The notes: generated from the letters alone by a model not told the origin. A DNA stretch of 41,154 nucleotides from Spirochaetaceae bacterium UBA6243 (GCA_002441395.1 DJVZ01000018.1:58910-100063); one strand, 5' to 3'. Counted from the stretch's first letter, positions 1 to 8,488 are shown. Numbers and translations: made by a program.

Positions 1-1334
1 CGGTGGTTCTCTTGCATCGATGAGCGCCGTACGCGCGCCTTTCCAATGTCGGAAATGCGGAATTGCTGTGCCGAATTCGAGATGAAGCTTGTGTTCTTTT
101 TCAAAAGCCCGTCGGGCGTTATGAACAGCTCGGTATCCGTGATCGAAGGATTCAGGAATGATTTCACCATCGCGACGCCCGCAATCAAGAAGGGGAGACT
201 GAAAAAAATAGGAGCGTGCATGCGGATCGTCATGGTGGTCCAGAAAAAAATGAAGCCGATCCACACAACCGGAAATACCGAAAATCCACTCGAAGCGCCG
301 CGGCGCCTGCGCGGCATCTTGATATAGAGCCCCGGGTCGAGGGCCTGGATTTCGAGTGTACTGTCGGAAGGCAACTCCTCAGGATATTCCCGAGGTTCGG
401 ACTGATGCTCGAATGAGTGCAAGATGTCGGTAAAAATGGATCGCGGCGTCTGCCCCGCACGTTCGGATTGACGGGAAGAAGTCTCACTCCGCGATGCGCC
501 TGAGGCCGCGGACGGGATCGCCGATTCTCCTCTCAGGATCGAGGCTGATTTTGCCGCGGACAAAAAACGCCGGTCCGGATCGGGATCGAGCCAGTTGTCG
601 AGCACGTATGAAAGGCGCGGCGACATGTACAGAAGGCCGGAGAGATCGATTTTCAGGTTGCGCATCGGCAGTTCGGCAGGATTCCGGCCAGTGAGCATAA
701 ATACTGTGGTGGTGGCGGCGCCGTAGAGGTCAGATCGGTGTGTCGCCCGCCCGGAGACCTGCTCCACCGGGATATAGCCCGCGGTGCCCACGAGCGTAGC
801 CCCCGGGTAAAGGGCGGTGCGAATCGCATCCTGCACGCCTGAAAAGTCGACGAGCGCGACATGTCCGTCAGGCTGCGCTATCAGATTCCGGGGATTGATG
901 TCGCGGTGCACGATCGGAGGACGCAAGCTGCCTATGTATGCCAGAATATCCGCCAGTTCCGCGAGTATTTGCTCGATATGCTCTTCCGTGAATTTCTTGC
1001 CCGAGGCGATATACGCCTCGACAGTCTCGCCCTGGATGTATTCCATGACGAGCACAAAGAGAAAGTGTCCTTCCAGTGTGGCGTCAAAGCTTTCGATGTA
1101 TTTGGGAATTCGCGGATGGCTGAGCGTGCGCAGGATATCCGCTTCGCGCTTGAATTGATCGAGGGGCTTCCAGGAGTCGGTTTCAGCGATGTCGAAAATT
1201 TTCAGGACGAGGGGAGATTCGGCACCGGAGCCGGAGTCCGGCTGTGCGCGGCGCGCGAGCCATGTCGATGCCGTGACGCCTCTGCCAAGCCGCCGTTCGA
1301 GGACATAGGAGCCGATGGTGTCGCCAGCCTTCAC
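1..1334 (-). CDS. Ser/Thr protein kinase with C-terminal membrane segments (3' end cut by window edge)
   Basis: Reading the minus strand from a GTG at 1334 gives 444 uninterrupted codons that run off the window. Residues 1-270 form a Hanks-type kinase: a Gly-rich loop (LGRGVTAST, 16-24), Lys45 in LVLKIF, Glu64 of helix C, the catalytic loop HRDINPRN (143-150) with Asp145 and Asn150, and the metal-binding DFS (163-165) in place of DFG. The activation segment is GTAGYIPVEQ. Two departures from the family norm are visible: the HRDxK lysine is Asn, and the DFG glycine is Ser. A Ser/Arg-rich linker follows, then two hydrophobic stretches at about 350-370 and 375-392, so the kinase domain is probably cytoplasmic and membrane-anchored. 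The GTG overlaps the TGA of the upstream TPR gene (GTGA), which indicates translational coupling. Substrates cannot be told from the sequence. The kinase call is secure; whether it is active is less certain. Confidence 0.85.
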   Translation of the reverse strand, partial: MKAGDTIGSYVLERRLGRGVTASTWLARRAQPDSGSGAESPLVLKIFDIAETDSWKPLDQFKREADILRTLSHPRIPKYIESFDATLEGHFLFVLVMEYIQGETVEAYIASGKKFTEEHIEQILAELADILAYIGSLRPPIVHRDINPRNLIAQPDGHVALVDFSGVQDAIRTALYPGATLVGTAGYIPVEQVSGRATHRSDLYGAATTTVFMLTGRNPAELPMRNLKIDLSGLLYMSPRLSYVLDNWLDPDPDRRFLSAAKSASILRGESAIPSAASGASRSETSSRQSERAGQTPRSIFTDILHSFEHQSEPREYPEELPSDSTLEIQALDPGLYIKMPRRRRGASSGFSVFPVVWIGFIFFWTTMTIRMHAPIFFSLPFLIAGVAMVKSFLNPSITDTELFITPDGLLKKNTSFISNSAQQFRISDIGKARVRRSSMQENH

Positions 1335-1900
1335 TCGTCTTCCTCGCTGTCGGGCTTTTCGCCGCTTCTGAGTCTTGCCTTGCGGAGCTGCTCGCGTGCA
1401 TACGCGCGCTTGTCAGCCATGCCAAGTTCATCATAGGTGTCTGCCAGATTGAACCACGCGTCGCTGAAACCGGCATCCAAGGTTGTGGCTTTTTCGAAAA
1501 AAGTGCGCGCGCTGTCATAGTGTTCGGCGCGAAATTCGACGACACCGAGATCGTTCCACGCAGGAGTGAATGCGGGGTCTTTGTCGAGCGCTTTTTTGTA
1601 GAAGTCGGTCGCCAGCGAAAAATCATCCTGTTCATAGGCGAGCAGACCCAGACCATGCAGCACTTCGGGAGAATCGGGCACTATGTGCAAGTCCGAGAGG
1701 AGATCTCTGCGCGCCGCTTCGACATTGCCGGAAAGGCGGTGCGCTTCAGCCCGATTGAAGAGAATACCCGTTCGCAATGGATCGAGCGAGAGGGCTTTTG
1801 TCAGCAAATCTATCGCTTCCTGATACCGCCCGGCATCGATGAGCGAGACGGCGCGGTTATTGAGCTCAGAGACGACTTTATTTTTTTCGGAATTTGCCAT
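1331..1900 (-). CDS. TPR-repeat protein
   Basis: This 189-aa soluble protein consists almost entirely of tetratricopeptide repeats. About five helix-turn-helix units are visible, with typical endings such as ALSLDP, ALDKDP and ATTLDA, followed by an acidic tail (PDSEEDE). There is no signal peptide. I chose the ATG at 1900 over earlier in-frame starts because GGAGG lies 8 nt upstream of it. TPR proteins act as protein-protein adaptors. Its stop codon overlaps the start of the kinase gene, so the two are made together and the TPR protein may scaffold or regulate the kinase (inference). The gene diverges from the hydrogenase operon across a gap of about 210 bp. Confidence 0.85.
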   Translation of the reverse strand: MANSEKNKVVSELNNRAVSLIDAGRYQEAIDLLTKALSLDPLRTGILFNRAEAHRLSGNVEAARRDLLSDLHIVPDSPEVLHGLGLLAYEQDDFSLATDFYKKALDKDPAFTPAWNDLGVVEFRAEHYDSARTFFEKATTLDAGFSDAWFNLADTYDELGMADKRAYAREQLRKARLRSGEKPDSEEDE

Positions 1901-2011
1901 TGCAAACGCCTCCAGATGAAAGATAATTGAAATAGGGGATTTCGTCATCAGCACCGGGGCCGAGGGCGCGAAATTTATGGGGAGAGAGTCGTATTTGGAT
2001 GGACGGGGTAC

Positions 2012-2040
2012 TTGAGCTTTTTTTATCGAAAGGGTATTAT
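2012..2040 (+). promoter_or_regulatory. Predicted sigma-70 promoter of the hydrogenase operon
   Basis: TTGAGC (2012-2017) and TATTAT (2035-2040) are separated by 17 nt in an AT-rich island, about 70 nt upstream of the first hydrogenase gene. Just downstream lies a perfect 10-bp palindrome, TTATCGATAA (2056-2065), and a short dyad CGAAAG/CTTTCG brackets the -10 element. Either could be an operator. I see no Rex-type TTGTGAA-N6-TTCACAA site. Confidence 0.5.
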
Positions 2041-2110
2041 GCTTTCGCTATTTATTTATCGATAACACTATATTTAATTTATTGAATATTTCCGAGGAGG
2101 GGGCCGCAGG

Positions 2111-2587
2111 ATGGTCGCAGGCGATATCGAATTTTCGAACGAGCTACAGTCGTACATTGATGAATGGAGCAAGAAGGAAGGTGGGCTCGTGATGATGCTC
2201 CACCGCATCCAGAATGAGTTTGGCTATGTCCCGAGGGCCGCGGCGGAAAAACTTTCGCTCATCTCAGGTATTCCGCTCGCAAAGATTTACGGCGTCATCA
2301 CATTTTATCACTTCTTCAAGACGACGAAGCCCGGCAAACACAGAATTGCCGTGTGCCTGGGAACCGCATGCTACCTCAAAGGCGGGCAGGATCTTCTCGA
2401 AGAGACGTGTTCGATTCTTTCGATCGAGCCCGATGAGATGACCGACGATGGGCTTTTCAGTGTCGACGAAGTGCGCTGCCTCGGCTGTTGTGGTCTGGCG
2501 CCCGTCCTCATGATCGATAATGAAGTGTACGGCAAGCTCACAAAAGAACAACTGCCCGGCATTATCGCGAAATATAGATCGCTCTGA
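2111..2587 (+). CDS. hydC: NuoE-like [2Fe-2S] subunit of electron-bifurcating/NAD-linked [FeFe]-hydrogenase
   Basis: This 158-aa protein belongs to the thioredoxin-like NuoE/HndA family. The four cluster ligands show as Cys82-x4-Cys87 and Cys123-x3-Cys127 (in VCLGTAC and RCLGCCG). The N-terminal helical part (to about 75) carries the family pattern LHRIQNEFGYVP...LAKIYGVITFY. In multimeric hydrogenases this subunit relays electrons between the flavin subunit and the catalytic subunit in the cytoplasm. GGAGG precedes the start by about 11 nt. It is the first gene of a five-gene operon in the order NuoE-like, ATPase, [2Fe-2S], NuoF-like, hydrogenase, an order I recall from clostridial hydrogenase operons. 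Confidence 0.93.
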   Translation: MVAGDIEFSNELQSYIDEWSKKEGGLVMMLHRIQNEFGYVPRAAAEKLSLISGIPLAKIYGVITFYHFFKTTKPGKHRIAVCLGTACYLKGGQDLLEETCSILSIEPDEMTDDGLFSVDEVRCLGCCGLAPVLMIDNEVYGKLTKEQLPGIIAKYRSL

Positions 2588-2592
2588 ACGCG

Positions 2593-3132
2593 ATGCATTG
2601 TACCGTCGGTGATTTTGTGCTCGACGTCGTGCAGAACTCTGTGGAAGCCGGTTCGAATCTCATCGAGGTCGAGATTGACGAAGCACAAGATGGTGTGCGT
2701 GCGCTCATCGCGGATGATGGGTGCGGCATGAGCCCCGAGGAGCGCGCGCGGGCGCTCGATCCTTTGCGAAACAGCGGCGCGAAACACCCGGGGAGGAAGG
2801 TCGGGCTTGGCCTACCATTCATACAGCAGGCGGTGGAGCAGGCGGATGGCTCCTTCAGCCTGAAGTCGGAAAAAGGGAAAGGCACGGAAGTGCGTTTCTT
2901 TTTTCCCGCGTCGAATATAGACAGTCCGCCAGCTGGCGACCTCGTGTCGCTTTTTGTGGCCACGCTGAGCATGGCCGGCGCATGTGAGATGAAATTACGT
3001 AGAACGAGAGCGCGTGACGGGCTCTCGTATGAAGTGAAAAAAAGCGAGCTTGTCGAGGCAGTAGGGGATTTGGCGTCTGCCTCGTCGCTGTCGCTCGTGC
3101 GGCAATTTCTCGCATCTCAGGAGGAGGGATAG
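2593..3132 (+). CDS. Stand-alone GHKL (HATPase_c) ATP-binding protein in hydrogenase operon
   Basis: This 179-aa protein has a histidine-kinase-type ATP-binding fold at residues 1-105: an N-box (FVLDVVQNSVEAG), a G1 box (DDGCGM), a G2-like segment (GRKVGLGL) and a final GKGTEVRFFF strand. No sensor, DHp or receiver domain is present, so it is not a complete sensor kinase. Residues 110-179 form a small extra domain with no motif I recognise. It starts 5 nt after the NuoE-like gene and ends 5 nt before the [2Fe-2S] gene, so it is firmly inside the operon. Similar ATPases recur in this position in clostridial hydrogenase operons. Possible roles include maturation, regulation or anti-sigma-like kinase activity; the function is not established by the sequence. 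Confidence 0.85.
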   Translation: MHCTVGDFVLDVVQNSVEAGSNLIEVEIDEAQDGVRALIADDGCGMSPEERARALDPLRNSGAKHPGRKVGLGLPFIQQAVEQADGSFSLKSEKGKGTEVRFFFPASNIDSPPAGDLVSLFVATLSMAGACEMKLRRTRARDGLSYEVKKSELVEAVGDLASASSLSLVRQFLASQEEG

Positions 3133-3137
3133 AGAGT

Positions 3138-3533
3138 ATGGCGAAAATGACCCTCGATCAGCTTCGTGCGCTGCGTGCGCAGAAGCAAGGGGAGCTCGAA
3201 AAGCGGAATGTGGAAGGAAAGGACATTCAGGTGATCGTCGGCATGGGGACCTGTGGTATCGCGGCTGGCGCGAAGCAGACCTTCGACGCGATTGTCGCGG
3301 CGCTTGAGAAGCACAATATGACTGGAAAAGTTGTCGTGCGCCAGACGGGGTGCATGGGTCTGTGCTATGTCGAGCCGACGGTGGAGGTGGTGATGCCCGA
3401 TATGCCACCAGTGATATATGGCAAGATGACGAGCGATGTCGCGGAAGATCTCGTGGTGAAGCATCTGGTCGAGCACAGCCTGCTCGACAGCCATATTTTC
3501 GACAGACCGGCCATCGATATAGTGAAACACTGA
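3138..3533 (+). CDS. HndB-like [2Fe-2S] thioredoxin-fold ferredoxin
   Basis: This 131-aa protein resembles the small HndB-type subunit of NADP/NAD-linked hydrogenases. An N-terminal helix (to about 28) precedes a thioredoxin-like domain with MGTCGIAAGA (Cys39) and TGCMGLC (Cys72, Cys76). Only three cysteines lie in the cluster region: the position four residues after Cys39, Cys in NuoE, is Ala. I believe this is common in the CGIAAGA subgroup, but it leaves the fourth ligand unclear. GGAGG lies about 10 nt upstream of the ATG. It probably relays electrons within the complex or helps assemble it. Confidence 0.87.
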   Translation: MAKMTLDQLRALRAQKQGELEKRNVEGKDIQVIVGMGTCGIAAGAKQTFDAIVAALEKHNMTGKVVVRQTGCMGLCYVEPTVEVVMPDMPPVIYGKMTSDVAEDLVVKHLVEHSLLDSHIFDRPAIDIVKH

Positions 3534-3547
3534 AACGGGAGGATGGT

Positions 3548-5335
3548 ATGGCATACAAGAACTTCATTTTAGTCTGCGGCGGAACCGGCTGCGAATCTTC
3601 CCGAAGCGATGAAATCTACAAGAATCTCCTCAAGGAAGCAGAGGCTTTGGGCGTGAGCCGCGATGTGCAGGTCGTCAAGACCGGCTGTTTCGGATTTTGC
3701 GAAAAAGGCCCCATCGTCAAGGTTCTCCCGAGCGAATCGTTTTACGTCGAGGTAAAACCCGAGGACGCGCATGAGATTATCGCGGAACAGGTGATAAAGG
3801 GACGTGAAGTCACTCGTCTTCTCTATCGCAAGGATAAGAAGAGCGACACCGCAAGACTCGAGGACATCGAGTTCTATCAGAAGCAATTCCGCATCGTACT
3901 GCGCAACTGTGGTGTCATAAATCCCGAGAGCATCGATGAATATATCGCTCGTACCGGGTATAGGGCGCTTGAGCAAGCTCTCTTCGAGATGACGCCCGAA
4001 GAGATAATCGCCGAGGTCAAGGCTTCGGGCTTGCGCGGGCGCGGCGGCGCGGGCTTTCCGACCGGAATGAAATGGGAAGCGGCGCGCAAATCCCCCGGCG
4101 ATGTGAAATACATCGTGTGCAATGCCGACGAGGGCGACCCCGGCGCCTACATGGACCGCTCCACGATCGAGGGTGATCCGCACAGTATACTCGAGGCTAT
4201 GGTCATCGCCGGTCGCGCGGTGGGCGCGAATTTCGGCTACATCTATATCCGCGCCGAATATCCGCTCGCGATTGAACGACTCAAGATCGCTATCCAGCAG
4301 GCTAAAGATTACGGCCTTTTAGGCAAAGATATTTTAGGCTCAGGTTTTGATTTCGATATCGAGATAAGGCTTGGCGCAGGCGCTTTTGTGTGCGGCGAGG
4401 AGACGGCGCTCCTGCAGTCCATTGAAGGCAAGCGCGGCATGCCGCGGCCGAAGCCTCCCTTCCCCGCGATAAAAGGTCTGTGGGGCAAGCCGACGGTGAT
4501 CAACAACGTCGAGACACTGGCGAACGTGCCGGTCGTCCTGACCCGGGGCGCGAAATGGTTCTCGTCGATCGGCACGGAGAAGTCCAAAGGCACGAAGGTC
4601 TTCGCGCTCACCGGCAAGATCAACAATTCGGGCCTCATCGAAGTGCCGATGGGCACCACGCTGCGCGAGATCATTTTCGACATCGGCGGCGGCATCAGAA
4701 ACGGCAAGAAGTTCAAGGGCGTACAGACGGGCGGTCCTTCCGGAGGCATTATCGTCGAGAAGGATCTCGATTCTCCGATTTCCTACGAATCGCTCACTGC
4801 GCTCGGCTCGATGATGGGTTCGGGCGGCATGATCGTCATGGACGAAGATGACTGCGTCGTCGATATTTCGAAATTCTACATGGCGTTCTGCGTCGATGAA
4901 TCCTGCGGGAAATGCGCGCCCTGTCGCATAGGCACCAAGCAGATGCACGGTCTTCTGGACAAGATTTCGAAAGGGCAGGGCGAAGACTCCGACCTCGCCA
5001 AGCTCGAGCAGATAGGCAAGGCCATGACCAAGGCCTCGCTCTGCATGCTGGGCGGTTCGGCGGCGAATCCCACACTTTCGACGCTCAGACATTTTCGCGA
5101 TGAATACCTTGAGCATATCCACGATAAGAAATGCCGCGCGGGCAAGTGCAAGGACCTCGTGATCTACGAAATCGATCCGGCGAAGTGCATCGGCTGCGGC
5201 CTGTGCGCACGCCGTTGTCCCGTTCCGTGCATTACGGGCGAAAAGAAAAAACCGCATGTCATCGATGGTTCGAAGTGCATCAAGTGCGGCGAATGCTATG
5301 CCGCATGCAAATTCGGTGCGGTCATCAAGCGCTAA
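3548..5335 (+). CDS. hydB: NuoF-like flavoprotein subunit of [FeFe]-hydrogenase (NAD(P)H-binding)
   Basis: The 595-aa protein has the full HydB/HndC layout. Residues 1-95 are a thioredoxin-like [2Fe-2S] domain (Cys10, Cys15, Cys47, Cys51). Next come the FMN/NADH-binding core with GRGGAGFPTGMKW and a glycine-rich CGEETALLQSIEG segment, an SLBB-like domain, and the [4Fe-4S] site ESCGKCAPCRIGT. The C-terminus is a 2x[4Fe-4S] ferredoxin domain (CIGCGLCARRCPVPC and CIKCGECYAACK). The subunit oxidises or reduces NAD(P)H at FMN and, in bifurcating complexes, couples this to ferredoxin. I chose ATG 3548 because GGGAGG lies 6-11 nt upstream; a longer frame extension to 3350 overlaps the previous gene and is not credible. 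It is 18 nt from hydA. Confidence 0.95.
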   Translation: MAYKNFILVCGGTGCESSRSDEIYKNLLKEAEALGVSRDVQVVKTGCFGFCEKGPIVKVLPSESFYVEVKPEDAHEIIAEQVIKGREVTRLLYRKDKKSDTARLEDIEFYQKQFRIVLRNCGVINPESIDEYIARTGYRALEQALFEMTPEEIIAEVKASGLRGRGGAGFPTGMKWEAARKSPGDVKYIVCNADEGDPGAYMDRSTIEGDPHSILEAMVIAGRAVGANFGYIYIRAEYPLAIERLKIAIQQAKDYGLLGKDILGSGFDFDIEIRLGAGAFVCGEETALLQSIEGKRGMPRPKPPFPAIKGLWGKPTVINNVETLANVPVVLTRGAKWFSSIGTEKSKGTKVFALTGKINNSGLIEVPMGTTLREIIFDIGGGIRNGKKFKGVQTGGPSGGIIVEKDLDSPISYESLTALGSMMGSGGMIVMDEDDCVVDISKFYMAFCVDESCGKCAPCRIGTKQMHGLLDKISKGQGEDSDLAKLEQIGKAMTKASLCMLGGSAANPTLSTLRHFRDEYLEHIHDKKCRAGKCKDLVIYEIDPAKCIGCGLCARRCPVPCITGEKKKPHVIDGSKCIKCGECYAACKFGAVIKR

Positions 5336-5353
5336 AGGCAGGGAGAGAAGACT

Positions 5354-7138
5354 ATGGTAAACGTAAAGGTCAATGGAATACCCGTTCAGGTTGCCGAGGG
5401 CTCGACCATGCTCGAAGCCGCGAAAAAAGCGCATGTAAAAATCCCGACCCTCTGCTATAATCCCGATCTTTCGCCGTGGGCGGCCTGCGGCATCTGCGTG
5501 GTGAAAGTAGAAGGCTCGAATAAGATGCTGCGCTCCTGCTGTACGCCAGTGTCCGAAGGAATGAGCATTATCACGAATGACGCCGATCTTGTGCAGACGC
5601 GCAGGACGGTGATTGAACTCATCCTTTCGACGCACCCCGACGACTGCCTCTTCTGCCCCCGCAACCAGTCCTGTGAATTGCAGACGCTCGCGCAGGAATT
5701 CGGCATCCGCGAACAGCCGTACAAGAAAATGGTGCGCGACATCCCGACGGATACTTCGACGAATTCGCTGATTCTCAATCCGTCGAAGTGTATCCGCTGC
5801 GGGCGCTGCGTCGAAGTCTGTCAGGAAATGCAGGGAGTGTGGGCAATCGAATTTTTGGGGCGCGGTGAATCGATCCGCATCGCTCCCGCCGCCGACGTCA
5901 AGCTCGGCGACAGCCCTTGCATCAAGTGCGGCCAGTGCTCCGCGCACTGCCCGGTCGGCGCCATCTACGAAAACGACCAGACCAGCCTCGTCTGGGACGC
6001 CCTCATGAAGGAGGGTCCCGATGCCAAGATCTGCGCCGTCCAGATTGCGCCGGCAGTCCGCGTCGCGCTCGCCGAATCCTTCGGCTTGCCTCCGGGGACA
6101 GACCTTACAGGAAAAATTTACACTGCGCTGCGTCGTCTCGGCTTCGATGCCGTATTCGACACGAACTTTTCGGCCGACCTCACCATCATGGAAGAAGGGA
6201 CCGAATTTGTGCACAGACTTACCGGGGCGCTCAAAGCCGGCATGCGGCAGGCGACCGCCGACCGCAGCCTGCCGCTCATCACCTCCTGCTGCCCTGCCTG
6301 GGTCGATTACATGGAAAAATATTATTCCGACATGATTCCGAATTTCTCCACGGCAAAGAGTCCCCAGCAGATGATGGGAGTCATGATCAAGACCTATTGG
6401 GCTGCAAAAGCAAAAGTCGATCCTGCAAAGATCTATTCAGTGTCCATCATGCCATGCACCGCGAAGAAATTTGAGAATGGCCGCGACGAAAGCATGTACT
6501 CCTCGGGGTACAAGGATGTCGATGTCACACTCACCACAAGAGAGCTTGCGCGCATGATCAAACAGGCGGGCATCGATTTTCTCAATCTTCCGGATTCCCA
6601 GCCGGACAGTCCGCTCGGGCCATACTCCGGTGCCGGCGTGATCTTCGGCGCGACGGGCGGTGTCATGGAAGCCGCGCTCAGGACAGCGTATTTCCTTGTG
6701 ACAAAAGAAGAACTCAAGGACGTAAACTTTACTGCCGTGCGCGGGCTTTCAGGCATCAAGGAGGCTACGGTGCACATCAACGGCATCGAGCTGCGCGTGG
6801 CCGCGGCACACCAGATGGGCAATATCGCCACCGTTCTCGAAGAGGTTCGCAAGGCTCGTGCGGAAGGACGTGAGACGCCTTGGCACTTCATCGAGGTGAT
6901 GGCGTGCCGCGGCGGCTGTATCGGCGGCGGCGGTCAACCCTACGGGGCCACCGATGAAGTGCGCAAATTGCGTATGCGCAGCATTTACGACCACGATGAA
7001 AAGAGCGAATATCGCTGCTCGCACGACAACCCCTACATCAAACAGATTTATGCGGAGTTCCTCGAGAAACCGGGCAGCCACAGATCGCACGAACTTTTGC
7101 ATACGCACTACGTAGAGAAGCCGCTGTATCTGAAATAA
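5354..7138 (+). CDS. hydA: [FeFe]-hydrogenase catalytic subunit, group A3-type
   Basis: The 594-aa protein has the modular architecture of multimeric [FeFe]-hydrogenases. It carries a plant-type [2Fe-2S] domain (Cys34, Cys45, Cys48, Cys62/63), the His-ligated cluster motif H94-x3-C98-x2-C101-x5-C107, and two [4Fe-4S] clusters (Cys146/149/152/156 and Cys189/192/195/199). The H-cluster domain shows L1 TSCCPAW (310-316), L2 MPCTAKKFE (366-374) and L3 MACRGGCIGGGGQP (516-529). All catalytic cysteines are present, including the proton-relay Cys312. With the NuoE- and NuoF-like partners it should be a cytoplasmic H2-evolving or bifurcating enzyme that disposes of fermentative reductant (inference from the operon). 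No maturases (HydE, HydF, HydG) are in the window. Confidence 0.97.
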   Translation: MVNVKVNGIPVQVAEGSTMLEAAKKAHVKIPTLCYNPDLSPWAACGICVVKVEGSNKMLRSCCTPVSEGMSIITNDADLVQTRRTVIELILSTHPDDCLFCPRNQSCELQTLAQEFGIREQPYKKMVRDIPTDTSTNSLILNPSKCIRCGRCVEVCQEMQGVWAIEFLGRGESIRIAPAADVKLGDSPCIKCGQCSAHCPVGAIYENDQTSLVWDALMKEGPDAKICAVQIAPAVRVALAESFGLPPGTDLTGKIYTALRRLGFDAVFDTNFSADLTIMEEGTEFVHRLTGALKAGMRQATADRSLPLITSCCPAWVDYMEKYYSDMIPNFSTAKSPQQMMGVMIKTYWAAKAKVDPAKIYSVSIMPCTAKKFENGRDESMYSSGYKDVDVTLTTRELARMIKQAGIDFLNLPDSQPDSPLGPYSGAGVIFGATGGVMEAALRTAYFLVTKEELKDVNFTAVRGLSGIKEATVHINGIELRVAAAHQMGNIATVLEEVRKARAEGRETPWHFIEVMACRGGCIGGGGQPYGATDEVRKLRMRSIYDHDEKSEYRCSHDNPYIKQIYAEFLEKPGSHRSHELLHTHYVEKPLYLK

Positions 7139-7158
7139 TCTGATGGGATCGCGTGGAA

Positions 7159-8445
7159 TCAGGAAGAGAGGCGCCGCCCATGTCGCGGCGCCTTCATGGT
7201 GATGTGGATTCGCGTTCCACGTACAATGCCCAGATGCGCGTCGCCGCGCGCTTCCAGCCCGTCGGCTTCAAGGAGGTCGCCGCGCGCAAGCTGGAAAAAG
7301 CCGAGTGAGCGCGCCTCTGGATCGCCTTGAGGCGCCGAAATCGTTGTGAGCAGGCCGCAGTCGGTGCAGACGATGTATCGGATGCGGCCCGCCTTGTTGC
7401 GCATGGGCTCTGAAACGATGCGCCCGCGAAGACTGCCGGACTTGGCTGGAGTGTCCGGCATATTGCGCGCGCCTTCGGCTTCAGCCCTGCCAGTTTCTGG
7501 CGGAGTTTTTTTGAATGCTACCCATGCCGCCTTAAGCGATGTACGGTCGAGCCCTGCAAAGTTCGCGAGTTCATTCACGAGAGGAGGAGCTTCCCACTGC
7601 CATTCGGAAAAGCAGGGGCGCCCTTTTAGCGTGCGCATTGGACACGATCCTGAATGCGGACAGGGACCGGCGCACGCAATTTGCGCCCCGCCAGTGAACG
7701 CCGCAATTTCATGCGGTTCTTGCCGTCCGATCGATTCAAGCACCCGATCGCGCAGCGCCAGTAGCGGAATGCTCGTATAGTGCGCGGATGGCTCGATGAT
7801 AACCAGAATTCCCCCGGCCCGCAGGCTCGGCAGAAGTCGCAGCACAAAATCGCGGCGTCTCTCAAGCCAGTCGGGCACATCGTGCCACATCTCGTTCAGG
7901 CTCTGTGATGCGACGATGAGATCGAACGTCTCACCTGCCGGCACGCGAAATTCTTCAAGATTTGCGTACCGCGTCAAAATTTCGAAGTCAGAATGTTCAC
8001 GCCGGGCCTCCGCGGCGATCTCGGAGGCGGTGGCGAGCGCCTTTTGGCTTTTATCGACCAGAAAGGCCCGCCTGGCCCCGAACACATTCGCCGCGAACGA
8101 GGCAGGGCCCGGTCCGCTGCCGATATCCAATACTGAGTGAAGCTCGGGAAGCCGAGCCCTCGCGTCAAGCTCCTCAAGTACCATCGTCACTTCAAAAAGG
8201 GAAACGGCCCAATAATACAACAGATACGCCTGCAGCAAACTCTGCTCGTCCATATAGCCGGATGCTATACGAGTTCTGTCTCCCGTGAGCCCTCGCTGGA
8301 GCGCGCGCACATTCTCGCCAATGATTTTCACATTTTTATATTTTTTAATTGCAAGCCCTAGGCTCACGCTTATGTCATACCAGAAACTGAGACGCGAAAC
8401 TAAAGTGGTGTCAAGTTTCAATTTTGGTCCCTCTTTGCTCTCCAT
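7159..8445 (-). CDS. Rsm22/METTL17-family methyltransferase with Fe-S cysteines
   Basis: From the ATG at 8445 this is a 428-aa protein. The SAM-binding motif is VLDIGSGPGP (105-114), with Asp131 ending the next strand, and a motif IV-like NEMWHDVPDW. A cysteine cluster CAGPCPHSGSCPM with Cys258, Cys262, Cys268 and Cys278 matches the [4Fe-4S]-binding signature of the Rsm22/METTL17 family, which associates with the small ribosomal subunit. A further CTDC pair sits near 365. The target is not deducible. The start is uncertain: the frame is open to 8511, no Shine-Dalgarno sequence is visible, and a GATAAT hexamer 9 nt upstream of 8445 suggests a leaderless start. The gene converges on hydA with a 20-bp gap. 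Confidence 0.83.
   Translation of the reverse strand: MESKEGPKLKLDTTLVSRLSFWYDISVSLGLAIKKYKNVKIIGENVRALQRGLTGDRTRIASGYMDEQSLLQAYLLYYWAVSLFEVTMVLEELDARARLPELHSVLDIGSGPGPASFAANVFGARRAFLVDKSQKALATASEIAAEARREHSDFEILTRYANLEEFRVPAGETFDLIVASQSLNEMWHDVPDWLERRRDFVLRLLPSLRAGGILVIIEPSAHYTSIPLLALRDRVLESIGRQEPHEIAAFTGGAQIACAGPCPHSGSCPMRTLKGRPCFSEWQWEAPPLVNELANFAGLDRTSLKAAWVAFKKTPPETGRAEAEGARNMPDTPAKSGSLRGRIVSEPMRNKAGRIRYIVCTDCGLLTTISAPQGDPEARSLGFFQLARGDLLEADGLEARGDAHLGIVRGTRIHITMKAPRHGRRLSS
7170..7192. terminator. GC-rich hairpin between convergent hydA and rsm22-like genes
   Basis: A perfect 8-bp stem GGCGCCGC/GCGGCGCC with a 7-nt loop begins 31 nt after the hydA stop. It lies inside the last codons of the minus-strand methyltransferase gene. 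No T-run follows on the plus side and only a short pyrimidine tract follows on the minus side. It is therefore a plausible but non-canonical terminator or transcript-end stabiliser. Confidence 0.35.
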
Positions 8446-8488
8446 ATGTTCAAAATTATCCTTATATACTATATACTGTCTAGAAGAA
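8446..8488. promoter_or_regulatory. Divergent promoter region between rsm22-like and GGDEF genes
   Basis: This short AT-rich spacer carries two TATACT hexamers on the plus strand (8465-8470 and 8473-8478); a TTCAAA at 8449-8454 is 18 nt before the second. On the minus strand GATAAT (8460-8455) lies 9 nt before the rsm22-like ATG. The two genes probably share this region, with overlapping promoters. The -35 elements are weak. Confidence 0.35.

Noticed and set aside
2012..2110. Rex (redox) operator in front of the hydrogenase operon
   Set aside because: I looked for TTGTGAA-N6-TTCACAA and found only the unrelated palindrome TTATCGATAA.
2645..2665. GGTTCGAATC motif resembling a tRNA T-arm
   Set aside because: It lies inside the GHKL ATPase gene and no acceptor, D or anticodon arms can be formed around it.
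4340..6214. 624-aa minus-strand ORF opposite hydB/hydA
   Set aside because: It is a shadow of the strongly conserved hydrogenase genes, with no motifs and composition typical of antisense reading in GC-rich DNA.
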